Source: an uncultured Alteromonadaceae bacterium (GTDB lineage Bacteria; Pseudomonadota; Gammaproteobacteria; Enterobacterales; Alteromonadaceae). Taken from it: a stretch of 64,000 nucleotides of DNA. The notes under the pieces were generated by a model. The model was not told the DNA's origin. It worked only from the letters and a program-made list of their open reading frames with translations, and did no database searches. How positions within the stretch are numbered: the first letter of the stretch is position 1; each line of letters starts with the position of its first letter. The stretch spans positions 1 through 64,000 of the forward strand of contig CAJXMO010000007.1 of assembly GCA_913056495.1 (NCBI GenBank), read 5' to 3'. The position numbers and the translations under genes are program-made. This document shows, piece after piece, positions 19,592 to 31,156 of this stretch.

Positions 19592-19957
19592 TTAACGCTC
19601 AATAATTACAGTGGCGACTGCGTAGGTTTGCTCATCAGATAGACTCAAATGAGATTTAAAGGGTCGGCTAATAAATTTTTCAGCCTCGCCGCAAATAGTC
19701 AATACAGGTGCGCCGGATGCTAAATTGGAAATTTCAAAATCCTGAAAACTCACGCCTTTGGCAATGCCAGTGCCAACTGCTTTTGCGGCGGCCTCTTTTG
19801 CTGCCCAGCGCTTTGCTAAGAAGCGCTGAGGCTGTTTATGCTGATTAAATTGCAATAACTCCTGTTCGGTCAAAACACGTTTTGCCATACGATCTAACTG
19901 TTCTGGTTTAAACCGGGCAATTTCAACAATATCTGTACCGACACCAATAATCGCCAT
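19592..19957 (-). CDS. acpS: Holo-[acyl-carrier-protein] synthase
   Basis: 121 residues, typical length. Transfers 4-phosphopantetheine from CoA to the acyl carrier protein. MAIIGVGTDIVEIARF at the start and RFLAKRWAAKEAAAKAVG (catalytic/metal Glu) are diagnostic. Follows pdxJ by 32 bases in the conserved lepA-to-acpS run. Confidence 0.95.
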   Translation of the reverse strand: MAIIGVGTDIVEIARFKPEQLDRMAKRVLTEQELLQFNQHKQPQRFLAKRWAAKEAAAKAVGTGIAKGVSFQDFEISNLASGAPVLTICGEAEKFISRPFKSHLSLSDEQTYAVATVIIER

Positions 19958-19989
19958 GAGTTAACACCTCCAGCATTAATAAAAAATAC

Positions 19990-20721
19990 TTATATTCTGG
20001 CTTCTAACATAAGTGCACGCATGTCCGAAACCGCTTTTGCCAGTCCGTCCATAGCTGCTCGCGCTATAATGGCATGACCGATATTCAGTTCAATAATTTG
20101 TGGGATAGCAGCAATGGGTTTAACATTATGGTAATGTAAACCATGTCCTGCATTCACTTTTAACCCAATAGAATCCGCATAGGCCGCTGCTTTCGCAATT
20201 CGGTTCAGCTCAGCTTCTGCTGCTTCTTCGTTCTCAGCATCAGCATAACACCCTGTATGTAATTCGATAAAAGTCGCACCGGATTTTTTAGCCGCATCAA
20301 TCTGAATATTGTCAGCATCAATAAACAAAGAAACCTGAGTACCGCCTGCCGTAATTCGCTCAACAGCCGTAATCATCTTATCCAGCTGACCCGCTACATC
20401 CAAACCGCCTTCCGTTGTTAATTCTTCACGCTTTTCCGGCACTAAGCAACAAAACGCGGGTTTAATACGCTCAGCAATTTGGATCATTTCTTCAGTCACG
20501 GCCATTTCAAGGTTCATTCGTGTTTGAATAGTTTGCGCAAGTACTTCAACATCTCTGTCCTGAATATGACGTCTGTCTTCGCGTAAGTGGATGGTAATAC
20601 CATCCGCACCCGCATGCTCTGCAACCGCTGCTGCGTGAACCGGATCCGGGTAGCTGGTGCCTCTTGCCTGACGCAAAGTTGCAATGTGATCTATATTAAC
20701 GCCTAATAAAATATCTCTCAT
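19990..20721 (-). CDS. pdxJ: Pyridoxine 5'-phosphate synthase
   Basis: 243 residues. Condenses 1-deoxyxylulose 5-phosphate with 3-amino-2-oxopropyl phosphate to pyridoxine 5'-phosphate. [20 protein letters not shown] is the family start; [13 protein letters not shown] and [11 protein letters not shown] are further signatures. Shares vitamin B6 synthesis with epd in this window. Operon between recO and acpS. Confidence 0.97.
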   Translation of the reverse strand: MRDILLGVNIDHIATLRQARGTSYPDPVHAAAVAEHAGADGITIHLREDRRHIQDRDVEVLAQTIQTRMNLEMAVTEEMIQIAERIKPAFCCLVPEKREELTTEGGLDVAGQLDKMITAVERITAGGTQVSLFIDADNIQIDAAKKSGATFIELHTGCYADAENEEAAEAELNRIAKAAAYADSIGLKVNAGHGLHYHNVKPIAAIPQIIELNIGHAIIARAAMDGLAKAVSDMRALMLEARI

Positions 20722-20749
20722 TCTGTTTCTCTTAACACTCGTATTCAGT

Positions 20750-21463
20750 TTAAAATTTTAACTTTGTATTTTGCTTAAACAAGCTTCGACTTTTCAGTGG
20801 TCTGCCACCGAGTAAATTATCTAGCCACCAGCGCATAAAAAGTTTTGTGTGTTTTAATATAGCGGGCTTTTGCCAATCTCTCATGCCAATGGCTTTAATT
20901 TGTTCCCCAGTTAAAACAGGCTGGTATCGATTTGCTGCAAACTCTGCTGGCAGCCAGCCTAAATCCGGTTGAAAACAATAAGCACGCGTATCGACTAAAG
21001 CTTGGTTTGACTCTGCACAGTGAAAATAATCCGGTGCCAGCCCCAGTTCATTAATTAAATCTAATTCAAAGTTACGTAAACTCGGCTCCAACTCGCAATT
21101 ATCATCATGCAACTGACTTAAGCAGGTTAAATACCAGTCAATACACTGCTCTGGCATTAATACCTGATGTAAGAGCTTAGCGATCAATTCATTAATATAA
21201 AACCCGCTGTATAACCGATTACCGGTTAAAGTATCCATTCGCTTGAGTAATTCACTTTGACGGATAAAAAACAGATCGCCCTGCCCGTGTACGGCTGAAA
21301 TGAGATAAAGGTTAAATGGGGTGAGGTCGTCCTGATTTTTACTGCGTCGGAAAAAGGCAGTAACCCGCCCATCCTGTTCAGTTAATAACTGACAAATTGT
21401 GGTATTTTCACGATGTGGTTTTGCATGCAAAACCACAGCACGCTGTAGATTATTCGTCGCCAT
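20750..21463 (-). CDS. recO: DNA repair protein RecO
   Basis: 237 residues. Recombination mediator acting with RecF/RecR to load RecA. Starts with an OB-fold ([20 protein letters not shown], then GRVTAFFRR) and has the alpha-helical RecO C-terminal domain. Its start overlaps the end of era by 14 bases, implying translational coupling. Confidence 0.93.
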   Translation of the reverse strand: MATNNLQRAVVLHAKPHRENTTICQLLTEQDGRVTAFFRRSKNQDDLTPFNLYLISAVHGQGDLFFIRQSELLKRMDTLTGNRLYSGFYINELIAKLLHQVLMPEQCIDWYLTCLSQLHDDNCELEPSLRNFELDLINELGLAPDYFHCAESNQALVDTRAYCFQPDLGWLPAEFAANRYQPVLTGEQIKAIGMRDWQKPAILKHTKLFMRWWLDNLLGGRPLKSRSLFKQNTKLKF

Positions 21464-22352
21464 ACCCTAAGCTGCGAAGTGCACGTTCATCATCTGCCCA
21501 GCCTGATTTCACTTTTACAAAAAGCTCAAGATAGACTTTACAGCCCATCATTTCTTCAATATCTACTCTCGCATCACGACCAATCACTTTGATTTTTTCG
21601 CCGCCTTTACCAATGACGATTCGCTTTTGCGGCTCACGGCTAACTAAAATAGCACCATTAATTTTTAATACACCATTTGGCTGGTGTTTAAATTGCTCAA
21701 TCTCAACTGCGGTATCGTAAGGCAATTCATCACCTGTATTTCGCATCAGTTTTTCACGGATAATTTCACTGACCATAAAACGTGAAGAACGATCGGTAAA
21801 ATAATCTTCCGGAAAATAATGTTCGCAAGGCTCTAGATGGCTTCTGACAATTTTTTCCAGTGAATCCACTTGTTCACCAGACATCGCAGAAATAGGGATG
21901 ATGTCTTTAAAGTCATGCTTGCTGGCTAACATTTGTAAATGAGGCAATAGCTCAGCTTTCTCTTTCACATTGTCCACTTTGTTAATCACTAATACGCAAG
22001 GCACATTCGCTTGTTTGATTCGCTTGAGCACTAACTCGTCATCATCGTACCAATGAGTCCCTTCTACCAAAAACAAAACCAGAGCGACATCCGCAATTGA
22101 ACTGTGCGCAGCCCGGTTCATCAGGCGGTTAATCGCACGCTTTTCATCCGAATGCAAGCCCGGCGTATCTACATAAACAGTCTGATATGCACCCTCTGTG
22201 TGAATGCCTAAAACACGATGACGCGTGGTTTGCGCTTTTTTAGAAGTAATACTCACTTTTTGTCCGACTAAGCGGTTAACCAAAGTTGATTTACCAACGT
22301 TAGGTCGTCCAACTATGGCTACAAAACCACAATGTGTATCTGGAGTTGTCAT
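21450..22352 (-). CDS. era: GTPase Era
   Basis: 300 residues. Ribosome-assembly GTPase that binds the 3' end of 16S rRNA. G1 GRPNVGKS, G3 DTPG ([20 protein letters not shown]), G4 NKVD and G5 ISAMSG are present, followed by the KH domain ([17 protein letters not shown]). Between rnc and recO, the standard order. Confidence 0.97.
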   Translation of the reverse strand: MTTPDTHCGFVAIVGRPNVGKSTLVNRLVGQKVSITSKKAQTTRHRVLGIHTEGAYQTVYVDTPGLHSDEKRAINRLMNRAAHSSIADVALVLFLVEGTHWYDDDELVLKRIKQANVPCVLVINKVDNVKEKAELLPHLQMLASKHDFKDIIPISAMSGEQVDSLEKIVRSHLEPCEHYFPEDYFTDRSSRFMVSEIIREKLMRNTGDELPYDTAVEIEQFKHQPNGVLKINGAILVSREPQKRIVIGKGGEKIKVIGRDARVDIEEMMGCKVYLELFVKVKSGWADDERALRSLGYGDE

Positions 22353-22365
22353 TAAAATATTTGGC

Positions 22366-23043
22366 CTAAGAAGAAGTTAATTGATTAAGCATAGCACGTG
22401 CCGCAGATTGCTCTGCTTTTCGACGACTCGAGCCTTTGCCTTCAGTCGTTTTGTTCATGTGCTCAATGCAGCAGCTTACGCTGAAAGTTTGTTTATGATC
22501 TTTACCTGTGATGCTGGTAACCTGATATTGAGGCAACTCTTGCTTACGCCCCTGCAACCATTCCTGCAACTGAGTTTTTGCATCTTTTTGTTGCTGGCCG
22601 GGTTTTAAGTTTTTCAAACGTTCGTCATACCAGGAAAGAATAATTGCTTTAACAGTTTGAACGTCTGAATCTAAATAAATAGCACCGATAATGGCTTCAA
22701 CTGCATCTTCCAAAATCGAATTGCGTCTGTGACCACCACTTTTTAATTCGCCCGGGCCCAGTGTTAAATATTCACTGATTTCAAACGTCTGAGCCAACTC
22801 CACCAGCGTTTCCCCACGAACTAAAGTTGAACGCATTCGGCTTAAATCGCCTTCTTTGCATTTTGGAAACTGGATATATAGCTGCTCTGCAATGACAAAA
22901 CTCAAAATAGAGTCACCCAGAAACTCAAGCCTTTCATTGTGAACACTTTTTGCGCTACGATGAGTTAAAGCTTGCTCCAGCAGGTCTTCATTATTAAATT
23001 GATATCCAAGCGATTTTGATAGCTTTTTTAAAGGATTAATCAT
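22366..23043 (-). CDS. rnc: Ribonuclease III
   Basis: 225 residues. Double-strand-specific endoribonuclease for rRNA and mRNA processing. [20 protein letters not shown] is the catalytic signature; [14 protein letters not shown] carries the second acidic cluster. The C-terminal dsRNA-binding domain ends [18 protein letters not shown]. Overlaps the lepB end by eight bases. Confidence 0.97.
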   Translation of the reverse strand: MINPLKKLSKSLGYQFNNEDLLEQALTHRSAKSVHNERLEFLGDSILSFVIAEQLYIQFPKCKEGDLSRMRSTLVRGETLVELAQTFEISEYLTLGPGELKSGGHRRNSILEDAVEAIIGAIYLDSDVQTVKAIILSWYDERLKNLKPGQQQKDAKTQLQEWLQGRKQELPQYQVTSITGKDHKQTFSVSCCIEHMNKTTEGKGSSRRKAEQSAARAMLNQLTSS

Positions 23044-23986
23044 CTGTTGTTACTTCACTCGCACCTGGTATTTGTCCAATACGGCTAAAACGTATATTAC
23101 TGGGTACCCAGGTTGGCAACCAGTCAGATTCATCACGCTCAAATTCAAAACTCATCCAAATAACAACCGCTTTTCCGACTAGATTTTCCTCTGGCACAAA
23201 ACCCCAGAAACGACTATCGGTAGAATTATCTCGGTTATCACCCAATGCAAAATAATGTCCTTCAGGCACCAGCCATTCGTCATTACGGGTAGTCGAGTTT
23301 TGACGGAAGTATCGTGGTGACATATCCGGCATTCTGAAATTCAGCAAAACATCGTGCTTAACGCCGCCCAGATCTTCAACATATCTGTCTAAAGAATAAG
23401 GACCTTGTGTAAATTCACCACGCTTAACCAAGGTTTTTTTCATTTCCTGAAATTTATCATTACATTCAGTGCCGTCCTGACACGCCGGTAATACATATAA
23501 ATATTTATTACGGTAAATAATGCGATCGCCCGGTAAACCCACAATACGCTTAATATAATCCAGCCGTATATCTTCAGGGTATTTAAATACAGCCACATCA
23601 CCCCGCTCTGGTTTGCTGGTTTCAATTAAAATATTGTTGGCGATTGGGTTACGGATACCATAATCAAATTTTTGTACCAATATAAAATCACCCACCAATA
23701 AAGTAGGCATCATAGAACCGGACGGAATTTGAAATGGCTCATATAAAAATGAACGCAATACAAATACAAATGCAATGACAGGAAACACAGACTGAGAAAA
23801 TTCTGCTACCGGCCCCTGAGCCAGCATTTTATCTTGTGTATTTTCATCAAAATCAGCGCTAGCTTCTGCTTGCGCGGCCGCTAATTTCTGCTTGCGCTTA
23901 GGCGCTAAAACATAGGCATCCAATAACCAAATCAAACCTGTTGCTATCGTGAAGGCAAACAACAGAATAGAAAAATAGCTGGCCAT
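23036..23986 (-). CDS. lepB: Signal peptidase I
   Basis: 316 residues. Two N-terminal membrane segments (about 5-28 and 68-82) precede the periplasmic catalytic domain. [14 protein letters not shown] holds the nucleophilic Ser; the general-base Lys is in [28 protein letters not shown] is box E. Cleaves signal peptides of exported proteins, including the many glycosidases here. Between lepA and rnc. Confidence 0.97.
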   Translation of the reverse strand: MASYFSILLFAFTIATGLIWLLDAYVLAPKRKQKLAAAQAEASADFDENTQDKMLAQGPVAEFSQSVFPVIAFVFVLRSFLYEPFQIPSGSMMPTLLVGDFILVQKFDYGIRNPIANNILIETSKPERGDVAVFKYPEDIRLDYIKRIVGLPGDRIIYRNKYLYVLPACQDGTECNDKFQEMKKTLVKRGEFTQGPYSLDRYVEDLGGVKHDVLLNFRMPDMSPRYFRQNSTTRNDEWLVPEGHYFALGDNRDNSTDSRFWGFVPEENLVGKAVVIWMSFEFERDESDWLPTWVPSNIRFSRIGQIPGASEVTTDD

Positions 23987-24009
23987 AATATTTCCTGTCT
24001 TTTTTTAAA

Positions 24010-25809
24010 TTATTTTCCAAGTTTTAATACTGATAAAAACGCTTCCTGAGGCACTTCAACATTGCCCAGCTGTTTCATACGTTTTTTACCTTCTTTTTGT
24101 TTTTGCAGCAGCTTTTTCTTACGCGAAACGTCACCGCCATAACATTTGGCGATTACATTTTTACGCAGTTGTTTTACTGTCGTTCGGGCAATAACATGAG
24201 CACCAATTGTCGCCTGAATTGCAATGTCAAACATCTGTCTTGGAATCAGTTCTTTCAGCTTTTCGGCCATTTCACGACCACGATACTGCGACTGATCTCT
24301 GTGCGTAATCAATGCTAATGCATCCACTCTTTCACCATTAATCAAAATATCGACCCGTACCATGTCAGACAGTTCAAATTTTTTGAAATTATAATCAAGT
24401 GAAGCATAACCCCGACTGGTTGATTTTAAGCGGTCAAAAAAGTCCAGAACCACTTCAGCCATAGGAATATCATAAACCACACTCACCTGATTGCCGTGAT
24501 AGCTCATGTTTTTCTGCACACCCCGTTTTTCAACGCACAGGGTAATTACATTGCCCAAATGTTCCTGCGGAACTAAAATACTACATTCAGCAATCGGCTC
24601 ATAAATCGCTTCAATATTGCCAATTGGAGGCAGTGCAGACGGGTTATCAACCATGACAATTTCGCCGTCTTTTTTCTCAACTTTATACACTACGGTTGGC
24701 GCTGAAGTGATCAAGTCAATATCATATTCGCGCTCTAAACGTTCCTGCACGATCTCCATATGCAACATGCCTAAGAAGCCACAGCGGAAACCAAAACCAA
24801 GTGCAGTAGAACTTTCCGGTTCATAAAACAAAGATGCATCATTTAAGCTGAGTTTACCAAGCGCATCCCGTAAGTCTTCAAAATCATCAGACGAAATTGG
24901 AAATATGCCGGCATATACCTGTGGCTTAACTTTTTGGAAACCCGGTAATTGTTTGGTTGCAGGATTTCGACTGGTGGTAATGGTATCCCCAACCGGTGCA
25001 CCTAAAATATCTTTAATACCCGCAATAATGTAACCGACTTCACCCGCTTTTAACGTACCGGTTTTTGTTTGCTTAGGTGTAAAAATACCAATTTGATCAA
25101 TTACATGTTCCTGACCAGTTGACATGACTTTCATTTTTTCGCCGGCTTTGAGCTCACCGTTCATCACCCGAACCAATGAGACAACGCCTTGATAGTTATC
25201 AAACCATGAATCAATAATCAGAGCTTCGACCGGCGCATCCACTTCCCCTTCCGGCGGCGGAATGCGATGAACAATCGTTTCAAGTACATCTTCAATGCCA
25301 ATACCGGTTTTAGCTGAACAGCGCACCGCGTCTAACGCATCAATACCAACAATATCTTCAATCTCTTCGGCTACTCTGTCAGGCTCTGCCTGAGGTAAAT
25401 CAATTTTGTTTAATACCGGAACAACTTCTAGCTCCATTTCAATTGCGGTATAACAGTTTGCCAGTGTCTGAGCTTCAACGCCCTGACCGGCATCAACTAC
25501 CAGTAAGGCGCCTTCACAAGCCGCCAGTGAACGCGAAACCTCATATGTAAAGTCAACATGCCCTGGCGTATCGATAAAGTTTAACTGATAAGTTTCACCA
25601 TCTTTTGCTGTATAGTTAAGCGTTACGCTTTGTGCCTTAATGGTTATCCCACGCTCGCGCTCTATATCCATAGAGTCTAAAACCTGAGCGGCCATTTCTC
25701 GTTCAGTTAAGCCGCCGCATACTTGGATAAGCCTGTCAGATAAAGTAGATTTGCCGTGATCGATATGCGCTATGATTGAAAAGTTACGTATGTGTTTGAA
25801 AGTACTCAA
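24010..25809 (-). CDS. lepA: Elongation factor 4 (LepA), probable TTG start
   Basis: 599 residues from the TTG at 25809, exactly the E. coli length, giving [24 protein letters not shown] 18 codons upstream would add an N-terminal tail absent from the family. AGAGAG lies a few bases before the TTG. Ribosome-binding GTPase with P-loop [18 protein letters not shown], and the LepA C-terminal domain ([20 protein letters not shown]). Heads the lepA-lepB-rnc-era-recO-pdxJ-acpS run. Confidence 0.95.
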   Translation of the reverse strand: MSTFKHIRNFSIIAHIDHGKSTLSDRLIQVCGGLTEREMAAQVLDSMDIERERGITIKAQSVTLNYTAKDGETYQLNFIDTPGHVDFTYEVSRSLAACEGALLVVDAGQGVEAQTLANCYTAIEMELEVVPVLNKIDLPQAEPDRVAEEIEDIVGIDALDAVRCSAKTGIGIEDVLETIVHRIPPPEGEVDAPVEALIIDSWFDNYQGVVSLVRVMNGELKAGEKMKVMSTGQEHVIDQIGIFTPKQTKTGTLKAGEVGYIIAGIKDILGAPVGDTITTSRNPATKQLPGFQKVKPQVYAGIFPISSDDFEDLRDALGKLSLNDASLFYEPESSTALGFGFRCGFLGMLHMEIVQERLEREYDIDLITSAPTVVYKVEKKDGEIVMVDNPSALPPIGNIEAIYEPIAECSILVPQEHLGNVITLCVEKRGVQKNMSYHGNQVSVVYDIPMAEVVLDFFDRLKSTSRGYASLDYNFKKFELSDMVRVDILINGERVDALALITHRDQSQYRGREMAEKLKELIPRQMFDIAIQATIGAHVIARTTVKQLRKNVIAKCYGGDVSRKKKLLQKQKEGKKRMKQLGNVEVPQEAFLSVLKLGK

Positions 25810-26261
25810 TTTATTCTCTCTAAAAACGAAAATTATCAAACGTTTCAAAACTTTAGTATTCACTAATAAAAATTTGAACTTTATGTGTATTGCGCTTGAT
25901 ATAACTTAAAACTTTAAAAAATTCCTGTCATTATACACTTTATAATTTAGCTATAAAGCTTTGTTTAGTATTTGGCATAATATGTCATTCAACTTACCTG
26001 CTTTTTTACAAATGACAACAATGTACGTCAAATAAAATGCACACCCAAAGTGCATGCATATTCATTTTAGTGAATTTTTCTCCTAATCTGAGCGTTAACC
26101 CTATCACTGCCTCTAAATACGGCAAGAATATTGATTGAATAAAAAATTTATATATAAATTTCATAAACTTAAAATAAACATATAAACACAGTCAATTGGC
26201 ATAAGTATTGCTGTAGGGTTTTCGTTTTGTCCGTTAACCTTTTCACGACTCAGGAATAATT
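25810..26261. other. Divergent control region lepA / amt-mcp
   Basis: About 450 AT-rich bases between two divergent genes. A small inverted repeat ATGCAC-ACCCAAA-GTGCAT lies near 26037. No reading frame or RNA gene is convincing. It should hold both promoters. Confidence 0.45.
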
Positions 26262-28475
26262 ATGCAAGAACACTTAGATCTGATTTGGATCATTATCTGC
26301 GCCGCTCTGGTTATGTTTATGCAGGCGGGCTTTACCGCACTGGAAACCGGCTTAACCCGCGCTAAAAATAGCATCAATGTTGCCCTCAAAAATATTACAG
26401 ATTTTGTTTTGGCCATTTTAATATTTTTTACCCTTGGTTATGGCTTAATGTTTGGTGAATCAAACAGTGGCTGGTTCGGTTTGTCTTATTTTATGCTGGA
26501 CGGTTTAAATACAGGTTTTGATTACGCCGGTTTTGTCTTTCAGGCAACCTTTGCAGGTACGGCCGCGACCATAGTGTCCGGCGCAGTTGCCGAGCGAATG
26601 CGGTTTTCTGCTTATGCAATCGTCAGCGCCTTTCTGATTGCATTTGTTTATCCTGTATCTGGTCACTGGATTTGGAATTCAGACGGCTGGCTGGCTCAGT
26701 TAAATATGGTTGATTTTGCAGGTTCAACCGTCGTCCACTCACTTGGAGCTTGGTTTGGACTTGCCGGAGCCATTGTTCTGGGTCCCAGAATTGGCCGGTT
26801 CAGTCATTCCGAGCATAAAAATCCAATTCAGGGGCACAATTTAGTATTGGCCGTAATCGGTGTATTAGTGCTTTGGTTTGGCTGGATAGGCTTTAACGGA
26901 GGCTCGACCCTAGCCGTCAATTCAGATATTGCAAAAATTGTGGCTAATACCATGATAGCGGGCGCAGCTGGCGGTTTTGGCTGTTTTATTGTTTCCACTC
27001 TGCATTATTCAGGAGAAATCCGGGTCGAAAAAATGCTCAACGGGGTAGTTGGCGGTCTTGTAACAATTACGGCTGGTTGCGCAGTGGTAGAACCTATGGC
27101 AGCTTTTGTACTGGGCATTCTGGGTGGTGTGCTGGTGTACTTTGCCGAAGAAATAATAGCTCAGGTTTTTAAAATAGATGACCCGGTAAATGTGATCGCA
27201 GCACACGGGGTAGCCGGTGCATGGGGCACTCTGGCACTGGCGTTCGCCGCACCGGTTGAACAACTGCCGCTTCAAAATGCCTGGGCTCAATTTACCGTTC
27301 AGTTTTATGGTGTATCAGCAATTTTCATCTGGGGTTTTGGAACCGGTCTGATTGTATTTGGCACACTCAAAGCGCTCAATATGTTAAGGGTTTCAGAGGA
27401 TGGTGAACTCATGGGCCTGAATTACCACGAGCATAAAGCGAACTCGGGTTTTATTGATACCATGCAAGCCATGCATCAAATTATTCAGTCACACAAAGAT
27501 ATTACTTCAGGCGAAGGCGATTTAACACGTCGGATTGACGTAGAACGTGGCAGTGAATCTGGTGATATCGCATTTTTATTTAATCAGTTGATGGATCAAT
27601 ACCACGATACCATAGTTAAAGTTAAAAACTCGATACAAGAAGTAAGCCAGGTATCCAGTACGATGGCAGAGACCAGTACTCAGATGGATACAAAAGCAGG
27701 CGATCAGATGACAGCGACGGTTGAAGGTGCGCAAGCACTAGAAAACTTGCAAATCACTATGCTTGAAGTCCAAAAACGAATCAATTTAAGTGAAGAATTT
27801 GCCGCTCACGTCTGTTATGAAATCACTCAGGGTAAAGGTAGTATTCAGGATATTAATAATATTATCTCAAAGCTGGCAAACAACATTACTCAGGCCGAAG
27901 TCTCCATGCAACAGGTTGAATCTGAAACCAGTTCAGTGACTAAAATATTGGCAGATATTCGCCAGATTAGTGATCAGACAAACTTGTTGGCACTCAATGC
28001 AGCAATCGAAGCGGCAAGAGCCGGTAGCCATGGAAATGGTTTTGCGGTTGTCGCTGATGAAGTCCGTTTACTGTCAACCCGAGTCAGTGATGCTACGGTC
28101 GAAATCGGTAATACAATTAACCGCTTGGTTGAAGGTGCAAATAATACAGCCAGCTTGATGAAAGAAAGTCGACAATATGCAGATGAAGGTGTTGAACATA
28201 CAACTTCATCTAAACATTTACTCGAGCAACTGAATCGTATTTCTCAAAAAATTGAAGAAAATATGCAAGCTGTCCGTCAGGCATCCGACAGCCATAGTGA
28301 GTCTATTGTGCAGGTAAGGTCAACAATGGATCATATCATGCATTCTAGTATTGAATCCGTTGAAAGCGCTGAAAACCTGGCTGGTTCTAGCCATAAAATC
28401 AGTTCGGTTTCTCATTCTCTGGCAGAGCAGGTTCAGAACTTGAAAGTAACAGGCCAGTCTGGATTAATGCACTAG
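26262..28475 (+). CDS. Ammonium transporter / methyl-accepting chemotaxis fusion
   Basis: 737 residues. Residues 1-395 are a complete Amt/MEP/Rh channel with eleven membrane segments, the twin histidines (H159 in [10 protein letters not shown] and H315 in [11 protein letters not shown]) and the usual [17 protein letters not shown] end. Residues about 405-455 resemble the end of a HAMP linker ([14 protein letters not shown]). Residues 456-737 are a cytoplasmic MCP signalling coiled coil with the conserved hairpin tip [17 protein letters not shown] at 572-588. Likely an ammonium sensor (and maybe transporter) feeding CheA/CheW. No terminal CheR-binding pentapeptide. Monocistronic, with a strong terminator; no glnK partner next to it. 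Confidence 0.9.
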   Translation: MQEHLDLIWIIICAALVMFMQAGFTALETGLTRAKNSINVALKNITDFVLAILIFFTLGYGLMFGESNSGWFGLSYFMLDGLNTGFDYAGFVFQATFAGTAATIVSGAVAERMRFSAYAIVSAFLIAFVYPVSGHWIWNSDGWLAQLNMVDFAGSTVVHSLGAWFGLAGAIVLGPRIGRFSHSEHKNPIQGHNLVLAVIGVLVLWFGWIGFNGGSTLAVNSDIAKIVANTMIAGAAGGFGCFIVSTLHYSGEIRVEKMLNGVVGGLVTITAGCAVVEPMAAFVLGILGGVLVYFAEEIIAQVFKIDDPVNVIAAHGVAGAWGTLALAFAAPVEQLPLQNAWAQFTVQFYGVSAIFIWGFGTGLIVFGTLKALNMLRVSEDGELMGLNYHEHKANSGFIDTMQAMHQIIQSHKDITSGEGDLTRRIDVERGSESGDIAFLFNQLMDQYHDTIVKVKNSIQEVSQVSSTMAETSTQMDTKAGDQMTATVEGAQALENLQITMLEVQKRINLSEEFAAHVCYEITQGKGSIQDINNIISKLANNITQAEVSMQQVESETSSVTKILADIRQISDQTNLLALNAAIEAARAGSHGNGFAVVADEVRLLSTRVSDATVEIGNTINRLVEGANNTASLMKESRQYADEGVEHTTSSKHLLEQLNRISQKIEENMQAVRQASDSHSESIVQVRSTMDHIMHSSIESVESAENLAGSSHKISSVSHSLAEQVQNLKVTGQSGLMH

Positions 28476-28491
28476 CGCGAAAATTAGGTTC

Positions 28492-28523
28492 AAAGCAGAC
28501 TCAGTAACTGAGTCTGCTTTTTT
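28492..28523 (+). terminator. Rho-independent terminator of the amt-mcp gene
   Basis: AAAGCAGACTCAG-TAA-CTGAGTCTGCTTT: perfect 13-pair stem, three-base loop, then a T-run, 17 bases after the stop. Confidence 0.92.
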
Positions 28524-28749
28524 GATAGTGAAATCAGTTTTACGTTATTTCATTAATCAATCATTAACTGCTTAACTTGATAGACCACACAATCCATTGC
28601 TACAAGGGTGTATTAAGTGATACGGCTTACAACACCGACATCCGCTATTAATTCATTTCATCTATTCAAAAAATGCCAGTATTAGCACTGACTTGAAACC
28701 TGTTTTTGAATCTATACACTGTATATGCAATTAAACAAGTGGAGGTAAT

Positions 28750-29010
28750 ATGGCGAGTCAACATCGCGCTAAATTCGAAACGATTTTCCCAAGTGATTTT
28801 ATAAAAGCGAATAGCAACTTTAGTCACATATATGAGTTATTGGATGCATCAGGCTATGAAATAAATTCACCACAGGATCTAGTGACGATACCTGACGCTG
28901 AATGGGACGCCCATATTATGAATAATACGGTTTTTTCAAACTGGAATGATATGCAAATTAAAGCTTTCGAAGCTTATTCTACTATAACTGGCGCTAACAC
29001 CTCTGTTTAA
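28750..29010 (+). CDS. Small protein of unknown function
   Basis: 86 residues with a strong ribosome site (GGAGG four bases before the ATG), so very likely translated. No signal peptide or membrane segment; acidic and rich in Asn. I recognise no family. It sits alone, convergent with rseC, after a 230-base gap from the amt-mcp terminator. Confidence 0.65.
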   Translation: MASQHRAKFETIFPSDFIKANSNFSHIYELLDASGYEINSPQDLVTIPDAEWDAHIMNNTVFSNWNDMQIKAFEAYSTITGANTSV

Positions 29011-29054
29011 TAAAGGTGAGGTTAACGCTGTCCCTTTAATTGAAAGTCGCAAGG

Positions 29055-29525
29055 CTAGGATTTCTTTTCAGACTCGATACAGACAAAGCTGGCGCTGCTT
29101 ATTTGCTCAACAACATAAGGCAATAAAGCTTGTTGATTGAGTTTTTGGCTGAGCGTTTTAGCGATATAAAATCCAAACCAGCCAGCGAGTATGCCAATCA
29201 ATAAATTAAACAACTCAGTGCTCACCAAACGCTGACTGAAAACCAGACCGACCATAAAAAAGGTCAGTGGCAACCCGTATAACAGTAACGAACCCAATAC
29301 AATGCTTTGCTCAGGTACAGCAAGGGTCACCATTTGCTCGGGTTCAACCTTATGTTTACATTCCACCAGTACCTGATTCGTTTTGGGGGCCAGTGTTTTA
29401 GCGATTAGCCCGGTGCCACACTCAGAATTATGTTGGCAGGCGTCACAGCTGGATTTAATTTGAGTTTCAACCCAAATTAAATCCTCATTATGACGTTTAA
29501 CCACTTTGGCTTGCTCGTAAAGCAT
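29055..29525 (-). CDS. rseC: RseC/MucC-family sigma-E pathway protein
   Basis: 156 residues. An N-terminal cysteine cluster (SSCDACQHNSECGTG) precedes two membrane segments (about 72-95 and 103-122), the layout of RseC. Family members modulate sigma-E signalling or act in electron transfer to SoxR. Last gene of rpoE-rseA-rseB-rseC, six bases after rseB. Confidence 0.88.
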   Translation of the reverse strand: MLYEQAKVVKRHNEDLIWVETQIKSSCDACQHNSECGTGLIAKTLAPKTNQVLVECKHKVEPEQMVTLAVPEQSIVLGSLLLYGLPLTFFMVGLVFSQRLVSTELFNLLIGILAGWFGFYIAKTLSQKLNQQALLPYVVEQISSASFVCIESEKKS

Positions 29526-29531
29526 GACAGA

Positions 29532-30542
29532 TTAGTCCCAGCGAATTGAACTAATTAATTTTTCGGCCGTTTGCAGCGGTATTTTACCAATCACAGTGAC
29601 TTCAGCCTGATTAATTTGTTTAGTTAGATAACTATTTGCACCTGAACTTAATGCAGCCGGAGCAACACCTTCTTCATTGTCTAAACGCCTTAAATAAACG
29701 GAAAACCAAACGACACCGTCAGATAACATCACATAATCGACCAGTTCACGACTCCCGAATAAATAGTGGCGATCGACTTTAACCGGCTCAAATCCAACTG
29801 GCACCCAGGTAATTTGCCAGTCGACCGACTTTATCGGCGCACTGTTTTTAATCGTGAAAGCTTCAGGCAAATCCGCCTGATGGATCTCATGTAATATCTC
29901 ACTGGCTTCATGTGTCACCTGTAAATAAGTTACCTGTAACTGCTCCAGAACCTGATTATCTTTGGTCACTATCGCCGATTTTAATAACAAACCGGTTTCT
30001 TCATGAACCCACAGCCAATAGTCGTAACGTGCTGCATCTTTCGCTATCACTCTGAGCATTCTGGCTGGTAACCCGGCAATCCGGCTTTTCCCCATTAGAT
30101 GAAAATCATAACTGATTTCAATTTGCTCGGTGGGTGCTCTTAGAATTTCGGGCAAAGGACCATGTGAAACCGTATCTTTTATGCTGTAGGCTGTTTGTTC
30201 CGGTTGCAGATAAGTTAGCGTATCCCCTTTGCGAATAAGCTGCTGACCAGGCCCGTTTAAGGCCGTGATAATTTCCCGTTCCTGATCATCAATCGTCCCG
30301 TGAAACCATCGCCAAGGTTCAGCTTTGTCATTGTGCACAATGACAAATGACATTTCGTAATTCAGCGTTTTAGTCGCGTGGTGCATTTTTTCTATCCACG
30401 CATTGGCATCAGACTGAGCCCAAATTTGACCGGAGAAAAATACAAGCACTAATGTCAGGCATTTCCTGCCCCAGTCAAATAAGGCAGTGAAGAGGGTAAT
30501 AAATTTAGTTGGCTGGATTTGTAACTTGTTCAGGTTGACCAT
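29532..30542 (-). CDS. rseB: Sigma-E regulatory protein RseB
   Basis: 336 residues. Periplasmic protein that binds RseA and shields it from DegS, released by lipopolysaccharide or misfolded lipoprotein. A signal-like segment (CLTLVLVFFSGQIWA) sits about 28 residues in, so the true start may lie downstream of 30542. The MucB/RseB N-terminal domain begins WIEKMHHATKTLNYEMSFV. Overlaps the rseA end by 38 bases with this start. Confidence 0.9.
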   Translation of the reverse strand: MVNLNKLQIQPTKFITLFTALFDWGRKCLTLVLVFFSGQIWAQSDANAWIEKMHHATKTLNYEMSFVIVHNDKAEPWRWFHGTIDDQEREIITALNGPGQQLIRKGDTLTYLQPEQTAYSIKDTVSHGPLPEILRAPTEQIEISYDFHLMGKSRIAGLPARMLRVIAKDAARYDYWLWVHEETGLLLKSAIVTKDNQVLEQLQVTYLQVTHEASEILHEIHQADLPEAFTIKNSAPIKSVDWQITWVPVGFEPVKVDRHYLFGSRELVDYVMLSDGVVWFSVYLRRLDNEEGVAPAALSSGANSYLTKQINQAEVTVIGKIPLQTAEKLISSIRWD

Positions 30543-31122
30543 CCTTTAACGATTCTGTCGTATTGTACTGACGCGTTTTTAGTTGCTGTGCATGATCCAT
30601 AATATACGCGTTAATTCTTTGTCTTTGAAGCGCAGCTTCATTAGAACTAATACTTGGATATGCTTCAACTTGCTGCATACTAACAGGATCAAGCGAACCA
30701 CCAATCGGGAAAGTCTGTAAAACCGGCTGTGGTACATGAACTTCCGGTTCTTCGGTTTGAAAACCCACCACAAGTGCAGCTGCAAAAGAAGCAGCCAGAC
30801 CATATTGCATTGCCGGTCTGAATAAGCTAACAACTTTACCTGACTTAGGTTTATCAGTTGCCGACTCATTATTCGCCGTTTGTTTGGCATTAGGTGCCAG
30901 CACAACCGGCTCTTTTTCAATCGCTTGCGCAATTTTATCCGCAATGTCCAAATTTAACTGTGCGGGTAGTTCATTACGCATTGCATCACCAATTAAATGG
31001 TAACGCCCAAAACATTCGACTAGTTTTGGATCCTGCTTTAATTTCTCCATCGTTTTTTGATTGTCTGGCTGACCATCGATTAAAGCAGATAAATTTTCTT
31101 TAGTTTTTGAACTCATACTCAC
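30505..31122 (-). CDS. rseA: Anti-sigma-E factor RseA
   Basis: 205 residues. The N-terminal cytoplasmic sigma-binding domain (ENLSALIDGQPDN, then CFGRYHLIGDAMRNELP) precedes one membrane segment (about 107-122) and a periplasmic tail. Family role: holds RpoE inactive until cleaved by DegS and RseP. Follows rpoE by 34 bases. Confidence 0.9.
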   Translation of the reverse strand: MSMSSKTKENLSALIDGQPDNQKTMEKLKQDPKLVECFGRYHLIGDAMRNELPAQLNLDIADKIAQAIEKEPVVLAPNAKQTANNESATDKPKSGKVVSLFRPAMQYGLAASFAAALVVGFQTEEPEVHVPQPVLQTFPIGGSLDPVSMQQVEAYPSISSNEAALQRQRINAYIMDHAQQLKTRQYNTTESLKDGQPEQVTNPAN

Positions 31123-31156
31123 TTCACTTAATTTAGTCGAATAAAAATGTTCGAAT

